Source of the DNA: Pseudomonas putida
GTDB lineage: Bacteria; Pseudomonadota; Gammaproteobacteria; Pseudomonadales; Pseudomonadaceae
Reading direction: 5' to 3'
DNA length: 64,000 nt
Assembly (NCBI RefSeq): GCF_009883635.2
Contig: NZ_CP026115.2
Location: 3,658,001 to 3,722,000 of the forward strand
Shown here: piece by piece, positions 27,771 through 35,835 of the stretch
How positions within the stretch are numbered: the stretch's first letter is position 1
How the letters are laid out: every line of letters begins with the position of its first letter
The notes under the pieces: model-generated
The model's input: the letters and a program-made list of their open reading frames with translations, nothing else
Database searches by the model: none
Told to the model about the DNA's origin: nothing
Program-made: the position numbers and the translations under genes

Positions 27771-28073
27771 TCAAAGCGCTTGGCGCAGTTGTTCGAGGAA
27801 CGCCTCGATGGCGGCTTCGTTGCGTTTGAAGAAGTGCCACTGGCCGACCTTCTGGCTGCTGATCAAGCCGGCCCGCTGCAAAGTGGCCAGGTGGGCAGAG
27901 ACGGTCGACTGAGACAGCCCGCAGCGCTGGTCGATCTGCCCGGCACAGACACCGTTCTCGGTGCTGTGGTACTGGTCAGGGAACTGCGTTGCAGGGTCTT
28001 TCAGCCAGCTGAGGATTTCTCGCCTGACCGGGTGGGCCAGTGCTTTTATGATTTCGTCGAGATCGAGTGGCAT
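27771..28073 (-). CDS. pyeR: PyeR-like ArsR-family repressor
   Basis: The 100-aa protein has an ArsR winged helix: LDEIIKALAHPVRREILSWL, then CGLSQSTVSAHLATLQRAGL and a beta-wing GQWHFFKRNE. The classic ELCVCDL metal site is replaced by NGVCAGQID, keeping one Cys, with a second Cys at QRCGLSQ. It is thus a non-classical ArsR protein that may sense electrophiles or thiol stress through Cys rather than a metal. It is first in an operon with xenB and faces acpH across a region full of ATATCGCGATAT palindromes, its likely operators. Confidence 0.82.
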   Translation of the reverse strand: MPLDLDEIIKALAHPVRREILSWLKDPATQFPDQYHSTENGVCAGQIDQRCGLSQSTVSAHLATLQRAGLISSQKVGQWHFFKRNEAAIEAFLEQLRQAL

Positions 28074-28097
28074 GGGTTAAGGCTCGTGCTGTAGCGG

Positions 28098-28202
28098 TAT
28101 ATCGCGATAGGACGAAACGTACATCGGTATTTCGCGATATACAAATATGAAGAGGTTCTGAGCTGAGCACGAATCGCTATATCGCGTTATAACGATATAC
28201 GC
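28098..28202. promoter_or_regulatory. Cluster of TATATCGCGATA palindromes (probable PyeR operators)
   Basis: Three related inverted repeats lie in the 152-bp intergenic region: TATATCGCGATA (28098-28109), GTATTTCGCGATATAC (28127-28142), and GCTATATCGCG merging into CGTTATAACGATATACGCG (28176-28202). All share a TATCGCGATA-type core. This density next to an ArsR-family gene strongly suggests autoregulation and possibly control of acpH on the other side. Confidence 0.7.
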
Positions 28203-28225
28203 GACGGGGGTGCTAGACTGCGTCC

Positions 28226-28810
28226 ATGAACTACCTCGCACACCTGCACCTGGGCGGCCCGGCGCCGCAACAACTGCTCGGTAGCCTGTATGGCGACTTC
28301 GTCAAAGGCTCGCTGGAGGGGCGCTTCCCGCCTGCGCTGGAGGCGGCGATCCGGCTGCATCGGCATATCGACAGCTACACCGACCAGCATCCCTTGGTGC
28401 TGGCGGCGCTGGCGCGTTTTCCGCGGGAGCGGCGGCGTTTTGCCGGGATCGTCCTGGACGTGTTTTTCGACCATTGCCTGGCGCGGCACTGGGGGGATTA
28501 TGCCGAGCAGCCGCTGGCGCAGTTCACCGGGGATTTTTACCGGGTGCTGCTGGCCGAGCCCGAGCTACCGGGGCGCCTGGCGCGGATTGCGCCGTTCATG
28601 GCGGCGGATGACTGGTTGGGGGCGTATGGCGATTTCGCCACGCTGGAGCAGGTGTTCAACGGCATTGCCCGGCGCTTGTCGCGGCCGGAGGGGATGGCTG
28701 GGGTAATGAATGAGCTAGAGCGGTTGTATGAGCCGTTGCTGGCGGATTTTCGCGAGTTCTATCCACAGCTGCAGGCGTTCGCGGCGGCCGGAAGGTTGTC
28801 TGACAGTTGA
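28226..28810 (+). CDS. acpH: Acyl carrier protein phosphodiesterase AcpH
   Basis: The 194-aa protein begins MNYLAHLHLGGPAPQQLLGS, continues LYGDFVKGSL, and has IRLHRHIDSYTDQHP and AGIVLDVFFDHCLARHW, the HD-like metal-binding residues of AcpH. The enzyme removes the 4'-phosphopantetheine arm from ACP. Length matches E. coli AcpH (about 193 aa). It starts only 24 bp past the last PyeR-type palindrome, so its transcription may be influenced by that repressor. Confidence 0.92.
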   Translation: MNYLAHLHLGGPAPQQLLGSLYGDFVKGSLEGRFPPALEAAIRLHRHIDSYTDQHPLVLAALARFPRERRRFAGIVLDVFFDHCLARHWGDYAEQPLAQFTGDFYRVLLAEPELPGRLARIAPFMAADDWLGAYGDFATLEQVFNGIARRLSRPEGMAGVMNELERLYEPLLADFREFYPQLQAFAAAGRLSDS

Positions 28811-28819
28811 GTGTTGTGC

Positions 28820-28855
28820 TGCCTGTGCTGGCCTCTTCGCGGGCAAGCACAGGCA
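28820..28855. repeat. Inverted repeat enclosing a REP core between acpH and olsA
   Basis: A perfect 10-bp inverted repeat TGCCTGTGCT / AGCACAGGCA (28820-28829 and 28846-28855) encloses GGCCTCTTCGCGGGCA, a REP fragment. It lies between two convergent genes 54 bp apart and may act as a weak bidirectional terminator. Confidence 0.65.
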
Positions 28856-28863
28856 CTGTATGG

Positions 28864-29652
28864 TCAGGCAGCGCGTGCCTGACGGCGAGGCGCCGCTACT
28901 ACTTCCTCGACGCCGAACAACGCCAGGTGAATCGCCTGTTGCGCCTGGAACGCCAGCGCCGCACGTTCCTTCTCGACGCTGCCAATCGGCTTCAACAGGT
29001 GAATGCACACCTCACCCCGTGGCTCGGCAAACAAGCGCATCAGGTGCGAAACCAGGTCATCGTCGCCAATGAACGGCGCAATCGGGTCCGCCTCGCCGTT
29101 GCGCAGGTACTGAATGGCCACCGGCTGCACTGCCACGCCTTGGTCGATGGCGCCGGCCAGCAGGCGACCGTGGAAGGTGCGCAGCTGGCGACCGTCGGTG
29201 GTGGTGCCTTCGGGGAAGATCAGCAGCGGCCTGGCCTGCCCCAGTTGGTCGCTGATCTGTTCGCGCAGGCGCTGGCCGTCACCCCCACCGCGGCGAATGA
29301 ACAGCGTGCCGGCCTTCTCTGCCAGCCAGCCGGCCACCGGCCAGTGGCGGACTTCGGCCTTGGACAGGAACGACAACGGCAGCAGCATGCCGAGCAGGGG
29401 AATGTCGGTCCAGGACACGTGGTTGCTGACCCACAGCATCGGCCGTTGTGGCAGTTCACCGATCACCCGCACCTCGAAGGGCAGGGCGCCGACCAGTCGC
29501 TTCATGAACCAGCACGACCAGCGCTGGCGAAGTTCGATGGAGGCCTGGATGCCCAGGCGTTCGCCCACGGCGATGACGGCGGCCATGAGCATGCCGAGCG
29601 ACAGCACCAGCAGCAGCCGAGCGAGGCGGGCGAGCACCCGCAGGCCAGGCAT
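28864..29652 (-). CDS. olsA: OlsA lyso-ornithine-lipid acyltransferase (PlsC family)
   Basis: The ATG at 29652 overlaps the olsB stop (TGATG), so the two are translationally coupled; product 262 aa. It has an N-terminal membrane anchor and the PlsC motifs NHVSWTDIPLL (HX4D), then LFIRRGGGDGQ, and PLLIFPEGTTTDGRQL. Together with OlsB it makes ornithine lipid, a phosphorus-free membrane lipid used under phosphate limitation. Annotation as general 1-acylglycerol-3-phosphate acyltransferase is possible, but the pairing with olsB favours OlsA. Confidence 0.9.
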   Translation of the reverse strand: MPGLRVLARLARLLLVLSLGMLMAAVIAVGERLGIQASIELRQRWSCWFMKRLVGALPFEVRVIGELPQRPMLWVSNHVSWTDIPLLGMLLPLSFLSKAEVRHWPVAGWLAEKAGTLFIRRGGGDGQRLREQISDQLGQARPLLIFPEGTTTDGRQLRTFHGRLLAGAIDQGVAVQPVAIQYLRNGEADPIAPFIGDDDLVSHLMRLFAEPRGEVCIHLLKPIGSVEKERAALAFQAQQAIHLALFGVEEVVAAPRRQARAA

Positions 29653-30407
29653 CAGACCGCTGCCTTGAAGTGGCGGGCATAGCGCGGGCAAAGGTCGTCA
29701 CGCTTGAGCAGGATGAACACATCGGCCACCTGGAAATCCTCGTCCCAGCATGGCTCGCCGCAGATCTTCGCACCCAGGCGCATGTAGGCCTTGAGCAGCG
29801 GTGGCATTTCGGCGATGACGTTGTTCGGCAGGGCCAGGCTGGGCAACGGGTTCTTCGGTTCGGCACGCAGGTGCTCGGTGCACAGGTAGCGCTCGCGCAG
29901 GCGTTGCATGACGGCGTGGGCCTGCACGCCGCCGTCCTGCATGGGGATGCTGGCGCAGCCCATCAGGTAGCTGTAGCGGCCCTCGTTGAGCACTTCGGCC
30001 AGTTCGCCCCAGAGCACGGCGATGGTGCCGCCGTTGCGGTAGTCGGCGGCGACGCAGGTACGGCCCAGTTCGAGGATCGGGCCCTGCAGTTGCAGCAGGC
30101 CGTGCAGGCTGAATTCTTCTTCGCTGTAGAAGCGCCCCAGGCTGCTGGCGGCCTGGTGGTCGAGCAGGCGGGTGGTGGCTACCAGCTCGCCGGTGCTCAG
30201 GTCGCGCACGCCGATGTGGCGGCAATGTACGTCGTAGTCATCCATGTCCAGGCCCAGTTCGGCGCCTTTGAGCTTGGCCTTGAATTCCGCGCTGAACACC
30301 TTGTAGCGCAGGGCCTGGGCTTCCTGCAGGGCCGCGGCGCCGACCAGGCGTTCGGCTTGCAGACGGCGTTCAGTGCTGTTGTCGCCAGAGTGAGCGATCC
30401 GAGTCAT
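29652..30407 (-). CDS. olsB: OlsB ornithine N-acyltransferase
   Basis: The ATG at 30407 follows GGAG by eight bases; product 251 aa of the GNAT/hemolysin-like family. Conserved segments include [37 protein letters not shown], and [22 protein letters not shown], with the Arg-Gly loop for acyl-ACP. It attaches a 3-hydroxyacyl group to ornithine, the first step of ornithine lipid synthesis. It is the first gene of the olsBA operon. No Pho box is obvious in the 147-bp upstream gap. Confidence 0.92.
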   Translation of the reverse strand: MTRIAHSGDNSTERRLQAERLVGAAALQEAQALRYKVFSAEFKAKLKGAELGLDMDDYDVHCRHIGVRDLSTGELVATTRLLDHQAASSLGRFYSEEEFSLHGLLQLQGPILELGRTCVAADYRNGGTIAVLWGELAEVLNEGRYSYLMGCASIPMQDGGVQAHAVMQRLRERYLCTEHLRAEPKNPLPSLALPNNVIAEMPPLLKAYMRLGAKICGEPCWDEDFQVADVFILLKRDDLCPRYARHFKAAV

Positions 30408-30554
30408 TACGAGTCTCCATAAGCCAGCCATGAAGGGTTGCGGCCGGTCGGCTTTGTTGTGCAAAGTCAGCCTAGGTAGGCGCGGTGTCACCCCTGTGAC
30501 TCTTTGGTGATGCTTGCATGACACCCCAGAACAGCCCCCTTGAAGGAGCGTCCG

Positions 30555-31442
30555 ATGGCCTGGTTGCAACGACTCAACGACCCTCTCCGCCAGCCCCTGG
30601 CCGGCACCTTGGGCGAGACCTATGCCGCGCAGCTCGAGCGCCTTGGCGCGGTTGCCCCGTTCGAACTGGCGGTACTGGGCGGGCGCGCCATGGCCACGCC
30701 GGGCCTGGCCTTTCTCATCGGTTACCAGGCCGCCTTGCGCGTGCTCTGGCCCAGTGCACCCGCCAGCCTTGGGGCGCTGTGCGCCACCGAGCGGCGCAGC
30801 GTGCGTCCGGCGGACATGCATACCCGGCTGGTCGGTTTGCGCCTGAACGGCAACAAGGATTTCGTCACCGCCGGCCTGGATGCCGAGTGGCTGCTGGTGG
30901 CCGCCCGCAGCGAAGCGCTGGGTGAAGCGCCACGGCTGAGCCTGGCGGTGGTTTACCCGGGGGAGGCCGGGGTGACGCTGGAGGCTCTGCCGACCCTGCC
31001 GCTGATGCCCGAGGTAGGGCACGGTCGATTGCATCTGCAGGATGCGGCCTGTGAGCTGCTGGCTGGCGATGGTTGGGATGCTTACGTCAAACCGTTCCGC
31101 TCGCTGGAGGACTTGTACGTGCTCACGGCACTGACGGCCTGGCTGTATGGGGTGGGGCAGGAGTGCGACTGGCCGCAGGAGCTGCGCTTGCGCTTGCTGG
31201 GATTGCTGGCGGGATGTGCCGAGGGTAGTCGGCAATGCGCTGACAGCGTTGGCTGCCATCTGTTGCTGGGGGGATTGTTCTCGCAGTTTCAGGAGCTGCG
31301 CGGGGCGATCGACAAGGCGCTGCTGGCGGGGCCGGAGCAATGGGCGCAACTGTGGCAGCGGGATCAGGGCGTACTGGCATTGGCCACTGCGGCGCGGGAA
31401 AAGCGCCTGGCCAAGGCCTGGTTGGCAGCAGGGTTGTCATGA
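30555..31442 (+). CDS. Short acyl-CoA-dehydrogenase-like protein
   Basis: The ATG at 30555 has GAAGGAG six bases upstream; product 295 aa. The middle resembles the beta-domain of acyl-CoA dehydrogenases ([20 protein letters not shown], then [19 protein letters not shown] and [20 protein letters not shown]). It is about 100 residues shorter than the family (380-400 aa), and the usual C-terminal helical bundle with the catalytic Glu is not recognisable. It could be a degenerate enzyme or a binding protein. It is divergent from olsB, which raises a possible link to lipid metabolism, but this is inference. Confidence 0.6.
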   Translation: MAWLQRLNDPLRQPLAGTLGETYAAQLERLGAVAPFELAVLGGRAMATPGLAFLIGYQAALRVLWPSAPASLGALCATERRSVRPADMHTRLVGLRLNGNKDFVTAGLDAEWLLVAARSEALGEAPRLSLAVVYPGEAGVTLEALPTLPLMPEVGHGRLHLQDAACELLAGDGWDAYVKPFRSLEDLYVLTALTAWLYGVGQECDWPQELRLRLLGLLAGCAEGSRQCADSVGCHLLLGGLFSQFQELRGAIDKALLAGPEQWAQLWQRDQGVLALATAAREKRLAKAWLAAGLS

Positions 31443-31475
31443 AGGCCTGCAAGACTGCGTGATCTTTTAGATCCC

Positions 31476-31495
31476 GGGGCTGCAAAGCAGCCCCC
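31476..31495. repeat. REP-tail hairpin GGGGCTGC-AAA-GCAGCCCC
   Basis: Same hairpin as at 1986-2002, located in the 60-bp gap before the beta-lactamase-fold gene; just upstream is a short palindrome GATCTTTTAGATC. Confidence 0.55.
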
Positions 31496-31503
31496 AGCAG
31501 GCG

Positions 31504-32589
31504 ATGAAGATGAAAGCACTGGTTCTGCTCCTTGCTTTGGCCATGAATCCTGCCTGGGCCGAAGTCTGGCCCGAACCGGACTGGCCAATCGACAACACCG
31601 CCCTCGACTGGCAGGCTGTTGACGCCTATGCCTTTCCGGAGTGCAACACCAGCGAACGCAGTGGCATCCGCACCGACGCTCTGTTGATCATCCGTGACGG
31701 CCGCATCCTCCACGAACGTTACAGTGCCCCCACCACCGCCAATACCGCCCACCTGACCTGGTCGGTCAGCAAGAGCGTGCTGGCCACCGTGCTAGGTGTC
31801 GCCCAGGGTGAGAGCCGTTTCCAGCTGAAGGACCCAGCCGCACGCTTCTACCCGCCGATGAAGGCCCATCCTGACGTGCGCCTGGCCGACCTGCTGCACT
31901 GGGCCAGCGGCCTGGACTGGCAGGAAGACTACGAGTACGCACCGTTGAAGTCCTCCGTCGTGGCCATGCTCTATACCCGTGGACGCGACGACATGGCGGC
32001 CTATACCGCCGCCCGTGCCGGCGCCGATAAGCCCGGCCAGCGCTTTCTCTACTCCAGCGGCGACAGCAACGTGCTGGCAGCCGCCTTGCGCGGCATGCTC
32101 GATGCCGGCACCTATGCCGACTACCCCTGGCAGGCATTGTTCACCCCGCTGGGCATCGACAGCGCGGTCTGGGAGCGTGACGGCGCAGGTACGTTCGTTG
32201 GCTCTTCATACCTTTACCTCAGTGCCCGCGACCTGGCGCGCATCGGCTTGCTGATGCAGCGCGATGGCCGTTGGCAAGGGCACCAGTTGTTGCCGGCAAG
32301 CTGGGTTGCATTCAACCGCACCCCCTTTACCCAGGCAACCGCGATGCCCGGCGAAGCCAACCCGGGCGGCCACTGGTGGCTCAACCTGCCATTGCCGGGC
32401 AGCCCGACACCGTGGCCCGACGCCCCGAACGATACCTACGCCGCGCTTGGTCACTGGGGCCAGGCGCTGTACATCGTGCCTTCGCAGAAACTGCTGATCG
32501 TGCGCTATGCCGATGACCGCGATGGCAGCTACCGCCACAACGAACTGCTCAAGCGGGTGCTGGCGGCGCTGGCCAAGGAGGGCGCATGA
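31504..32589 (+). CDS. Secreted serine hydrolase, beta-lactamase/PBP-like fold
   Basis: The 361-aa protein has a signal peptide (MKMKALVLLLALAMNPAWA) and the class C beta-lactamase/DD-peptidase motifs: SVSK (SxxK nucleophile in HLTWSVSKSVLATVLG), YSSGDSN (YxN equivalent) and a C-terminal GHWGQALYIVP (HxG box). It acts in the periplasm. Such proteins include esterases, D-peptidases and amidases as well as lactamases, so the substrate is uncertain. Its last codon overlaps the next gene (ATGA), so the pair is coupled. Confidence 0.82.
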   Translation: MKMKALVLLLALAMNPAWAEVWPEPDWPIDNTALDWQAVDAYAFPECNTSERSGIRTDALLIIRDGRILHERYSAPTTANTAHLTWSVSKSVLATVLGVAQGESRFQLKDPAARFYPPMKAHPDVRLADLLHWASGLDWQEDYEYAPLKSSVVAMLYTRGRDDMAAYTAARAGADKPGQRFLYSSGDSNVLAAALRGMLDAGTYADYPWQALFTPLGIDSAVWERDGAGTFVGSSYLYLSARDLARIGLLMQRDGRWQGHQLLPASWVAFNRTPFTQATAMPGEANPGGHWWLNLPLPGSPTPWPDAPNDTYAALGHWGQALYIVPSQKLLIVRYADDRDGSYRHNELLKRVLAALAKEGA

Positions 32590-32882
32590 AGCGCGTGCTG
32601 TTGCTGGTGATCGTCGCCTTGCTCGGCTGGGCCTGGCTGGAGCGCCAGGCGCTGGCCGACTTCCCGGGCATCCTGTCGGCATACTCGGCCAAGGAGTACT
32701 GCTCGTGTCGCTTCGTCATGGGCTTCGACGAGGCCTATTGCCGGGGCTACGTGAAGCAATGGTTGCCCCTGGGCCGGCTGGAGGAAGACGGCCCGCAACG
32801 GCAGGTCACTGCCGAAGGCCTCGGCCAGCGCAACCAGGCGGCCTGGCAGGGTGCGCAGGCCGGCTGCCGCTTGCTGCCATGA
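32586..32882 (+). CDS. Small secreted or anchored Cys-containing protein coupled to the hydrolase
   Basis: This 98-aa product overlaps the preceding gene by 4 bp (ATGA). It begins with a hydrophobic stretch MKRVLLLVIVALLGWAWL that is either a signal or an anchor. The mature part has four Cys (EYCSCRFVMGFDEAYCRGYV and a C-terminal GCRLLP), suggesting disulfides in the periplasm. No domain is recognised. The coupling implies a partner or stabiliser of the hydrolase. Confidence 0.7.
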   Translation: MKRVLLLVIVALLGWAWLERQALADFPGILSAYSAKEYCSCRFVMGFDEAYCRGYVKQWLPLGRLEEDGPQRQVTAEGLGQRNQAAWQGAQAGCRLLP

Positions 32883-32926
32883 GGGCGGGCGGGTAAGGTT
32901 GGCGGTCAAGTTTCACGAGACCTGCC

Positions 32927-33508
32927 ATGTTCAAGCTGCCCCGTTTTCTACCTGCCCTGCTGCTGGCTTTGTGCCTGCCCGCCCACGCCAACTGGCACCT
33001 CGATGGCGAGTCTTCACGCCTGTCATTCGTAACCGGCAAGAACGGTGATACCGCCGAGGTGCATCGCTTTCTGGTGTTGCACGGCAGCGTCGATCGCAAA
33101 GGCGCTGCGGCGCTAAGCATCGAGATGGACTCGGTGAGTAGCGGCATCCCGCTGCGTGACGAACAGATGCGCGACAACCTGTTCGAGGTCGAGCGCTTCG
33201 CCGAGGCAAGCGTCAAGGCGCAGATCGACCTGCGGCCGATCAACGACCTGGCTGATGGTGCGCAGATCGAATTGCGCTTGCCACTGACCGTCACCCTGCA
33301 CGGTCAGTCGCACAGCTACAACGCCTTGTTGCTGGCGACCCGCCTGGACGCCCGACGCTTCCAGGTGGTGACCCTCGAACCCCTGATTCTGCGGGCGCAG
33401 GACTTCGGCCTGCTGCCTGGCCTGGAGACCCTGCGCAAGTTCGCCAAGCTCAAGTCCATCAACCCGACAGTACCGGTCAACGCGGTGCTGATTTTCAACG
33501 CGCGCTGA
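32927..33508 (+). CDS. YceI-family periplasmic protein
   Basis: The 193-aa protein has a signal peptide (MFKLPRFLPALLLALCLPAHA) and the YceI lipocalin-like barrel: WHLDGESSRLSFVTGK, MRDNLFEVERFAEASVKAQI and LRLPLTVTLHGQSHSYNALL. YceI proteins bind isoprenoids or other lipids in the periplasm; some are stress- or base-induced. The phospholipase gene follows after a single base, so they are co-transcribed. Confidence 0.85.
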   Translation: MFKLPRFLPALLLALCLPAHANWHLDGESSRLSFVTGKNGDTAEVHRFLVLHGSVDRKGAAALSIEMDSVSSGIPLRDEQMRDNLFEVERFAEASVKAQIDLRPINDLADGAQIELRLPLTVTLHGQSHSYNALLLATRLDARRFQVVTLEPLILRAQDFGLLPGLETLRKFAKLKSINPTVPVNAVLIFNAR

Positions 33509-33509
33509 C

Positions 33510-34667
33510 ATGCCAGGGCCGGTCTTCCCTTGGCGGGATGGCAATGAGTTCGAACTGCTGATCGACGGCCCCGAGTTCTTTCCGCGCATGCTCCAGGCGA
33601 TCGTCCGCGCCGAGTTCCAGGTCGACCTCGAACTCTACCTGGTCGAGGCCGGTGCCTGTGCCGAGGCGGTGGTTGAAGCGCTGGAGCAGGTGGCACGCCG
33701 CGGCGTGCGGGTGCGTTGCCTGTTCGATGACTATGGTTCGCTGGCCTTTACGGCGGCGTTGCGCCAGCGCCTGCTGGAGGCCGGGGTGTATTTGCGCTGG
33801 TACAACCGCCTGCGCTGGAAGCGGGGTTTTCGCAACCTGTACCGCGACCATCGCAAGCTGTTGCTGGTGGACGAACGCTGGGCGGTGGTGGGTGGCACCG
33901 GCGTCACCGACGAGTTCTGGACGCCCGGTGAGGCGACCAGCGCCTGGCACGAGGTGATGGTGCAGATGCAAGGGCCGGTGGTGAGCGACTGGCAGTTGCT
34001 GTTCGACCGCCAATGGCAAGCCAACAACCGCCGCACCGCCTGGCGCCCGGCCGAGGGCTTTGGCCTGCCGCGCTTGCCCAAGGTGCCGGTGCAAGGCCAG
34101 GGCATGGGCCGGGTGGCCTATGCCGACGCCCGCCAGCACCAGGACATCCTGCATTCGCTGGTCCGGGCGATCAACAGTGGCAAACAGCGGGTGTGGCTGG
34201 CCACGCCGTACTTCCTGCCGACCTGGAGCGTGCGCCGGTCGTTGCGTCGCGCCGCCGGCAAAGGCGTCGACGTGCGCTTGCTGCTGACCGGGCCACGTAC
34301 CGACCACCCTTCGGTGCGCTATGCCGGGCACCGCTATTACCCCCGATTGCTTCGTGCCGGAGTGCGCATCTACGAGTACCAGCCGTGCTTCCTGCACTTG
34401 AAGATGGTGCTGATCGACGACTGGGTCAGCGTCGGTTCGTGCAACTTCGATCACTGGAACCTGCGCTTCAACCTGGAGGCCAACATCGAGGCCCTCGACC
34501 CGCCGTTGACAGCTGCCGTGCAGGCTAGCTTCGAGCGTGACTTTGTCTTGAGCGAAGTGGTCGATCTCGACCATTGGCATGCCCGGCCGCTGTGGCGTCG
34601 GGTGAAGCAACGCGTGTGGGGATGGCTGGACCGGCTGGTGGTCAACCTGCTCGACCGACGCGACTGA
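33510..34667 (+). CDS. Phospholipase D / cardiolipin synthase B-like protein
   Basis: The 385-aa product has two HKD motifs: YRDHRKLLLVDE (HxKxxxxD) and FLHLKMVLIDD, with GSCNFDHWNLRFNLEANIE after the second. The first half contains FQVDLELYLVEAGACAEAVVEAL typical of cardiolipin synthases. No N-terminal membrane anchor is seen, as in ClsB. It likely joins or hydrolyses phospholipids at the inner membrane. It starts 1 bp after the yceI stop. Confidence 0.85.
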   Translation: MPGPVFPWRDGNEFELLIDGPEFFPRMLQAIVRAEFQVDLELYLVEAGACAEAVVEALEQVARRGVRVRCLFDDYGSLAFTAALRQRLLEAGVYLRWYNRLRWKRGFRNLYRDHRKLLLVDERWAVVGGTGVTDEFWTPGEATSAWHEVMVQMQGPVVSDWQLLFDRQWQANNRRTAWRPAEGFGLPRLPKVPVQGQGMGRVAYADARQHQDILHSLVRAINSGKQRVWLATPYFLPTWSVRRSLRRAAGKGVDVRLLLTGPRTDHPSVRYAGHRYYPRLLRAGVRIYEYQPCFLHLKMVLIDDWVSVGSCNFDHWNLRFNLEANIEALDPPLTAAVQASFERDFVLSEVVDLDHWHARPLWRRVKQRVWGWLDRLVVNLLDRRD

Positions 34668-34718
34668 GAACGGCTATCGTGCAGTGACTGTCCCTTGGCA
34701 ATCGAAGGAGTGGGTGCG

Positions 34719-35297
34719 ATGACGGCGAAGAAGATTCTCATGCTGGTTGGCGACTATGTCGAAGACTACGAGGCCATGGTGCCGTTCCAGGCGCTGAGCA
34801 TGGTCGGGCACACGGTGCATGCGGTATGCCCGGAGAAGGTCGCGGGGCAGACCGTGCGCACGGCGATTCATGATTTCGAGGGCGAGCAGACTTACAGCGA
34901 AAAGCCAGGGCACAATTTCGCCCTGAACTACGATTTCGTGCGGGTGCGGGCCGAGGGGTACGATGCGTTGCTGATCCCCGGTGGCCGTGCGCCGGAGTAC
35001 CTGCGCCTGGATGAGAAGGTGCTGGAACTGGTGCGGGCGTTCGACCAGGCTGGCAAGCCGATTGCGGCGGTGTGCCATGGCGCGCAGTTGCTGGCGGCAG
35101 CGGGTGTGCTGGAAGGGCGCGAGTGCAGTGCTTATCCGGCGTGTGCGCCGGAAGTTCGCCTGGCGGGTGGCACGTTCATCGATATCGCGGTGGACCAGGC
35201 GCATGTCGATGGCAACCTGGTGACCGCACCCGCGTGGCCGGCGCACCCGGCGTGGCTGGCGGCCTTCCTCAAGGTGCTTGGCACCCGTATCGCCTGA
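34719..35297 (+). CDS. DJ-1/PfpI family protein
   Basis: GAAGGAG lies eight bases before the ATG at 34719; product 192 aa. The class I glutamine-amidotransferase-like fold is shown by [19 protein letters not shown] (catalytic Glu loop), [15 protein letters not shown] and the nucleophile elbow [14 protein letters not shown] with Cys. Such proteins act as deglycases, proteases or chaperones under stress. It stands alone between the PLD gene and a convergent SnoaL gene. Confidence 0.87.
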   Translation: MTAKKILMLVGDYVEDYEAMVPFQALSMVGHTVHAVCPEKVAGQTVRTAIHDFEGEQTYSEKPGHNFALNYDFVRVRAEGYDALLIPGGRAPEYLRLDEKVLELVRAFDQAGKPIAAVCHGAQLLAAAGVLEGRECSAYPACAPEVRLAGGTFIDIAVDQAHVDGNLVTAPAWPAHPAWLAAFLKVLGTRIA

Positions 35298-35321
35298 CAG
35301 GGCCCTTTCGCGGGTGCAGGT

Positions 35322-35720
35322 TCACCCCACCTGCTCGACCCAGTCGTTGAGGTTGTAGTAATTGGTCACCCGGGCAATCTTGCCGCAGTGAATGTAGAAG
35401 AATGCCCCCGCCGGCAGCACATAGGTCTGCCCATTGGCTGCCGGCAAGCCTTCGTCGTCGGCCAGGTATTCGCCGTGCACGGTGAACTCCGCCGCCGCCC
35501 GGCTGCCGTCGGCGTTCTGCATCACCACAATGTCGGCCAGGCGCTCGCGGTAGCATCGGTTCATCTTGTCCATGAACGCAGCGAACTTCGCTTTGCCCAT
35601 GTGCCGCTCGCCCTGGTTGATGTCGTGGATCACGTCTTCGCTGAGCAATGCCAGAAAGGCGGGCATGTCGCCAGCATTGAAGGCGGCGTAGTAAGCATTT
35701 ACCAGTTCGGTAGCGGTCAT
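35322..35720 (-). CDS. SnoaL/NTF2-like cone-fold protein
   Basis: The 132-aa protein has the fold's hallmarks: ELVNAYYAAFNAGDMPAFLALLSEDVIHDINQGE at the N-terminus and a sheet-rich half ending FYIHCGKIARVTNYYNLNDW. Members include ketosteroid-isomerase-like enzymes and many of unknown function. It is convergent with the PfpI gene; a short REP remnant (about 35298-35321) lies between. No catalytic assignment is possible from sequence. Confidence 0.78.
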   Translation of the reverse strand: MTATELVNAYYAAFNAGDMPAFLALLSEDVIHDINQGERHMGKAKFAAFMDKMNRCYRERLADIVVMQNADGSRAAAEFTVHGEYLADDEGLPAANGQTYVLPAGAFFYIHCGKIARVTNYYNLNDWVEQVG

Positions 35721-35835
35721 GGAACAATACCTGTCGTGTAGGGAAAAGGCGATGTGCTGGCTCGGATGATAGGGTTTCCCCTCAAGCCCGGCTTAGCCGA
35801 GCGCGTCATCCACATCGACAAAACGACCGCCAAGC

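Noticed and set aside
26704..28073. Classical metal-sensing ArsR operon
   Set aside because: The ELCVCDL metal site is absent and the partner is an ene-reductase, so arsenic or other metal resistance is unlikely.
31504..32589. True beta-lactamase resistance gene
   Set aside because: Only the general SxxK / YxN fold is visible; many esterases and peptidases share it, and no ampR-type regulator is adjacent.
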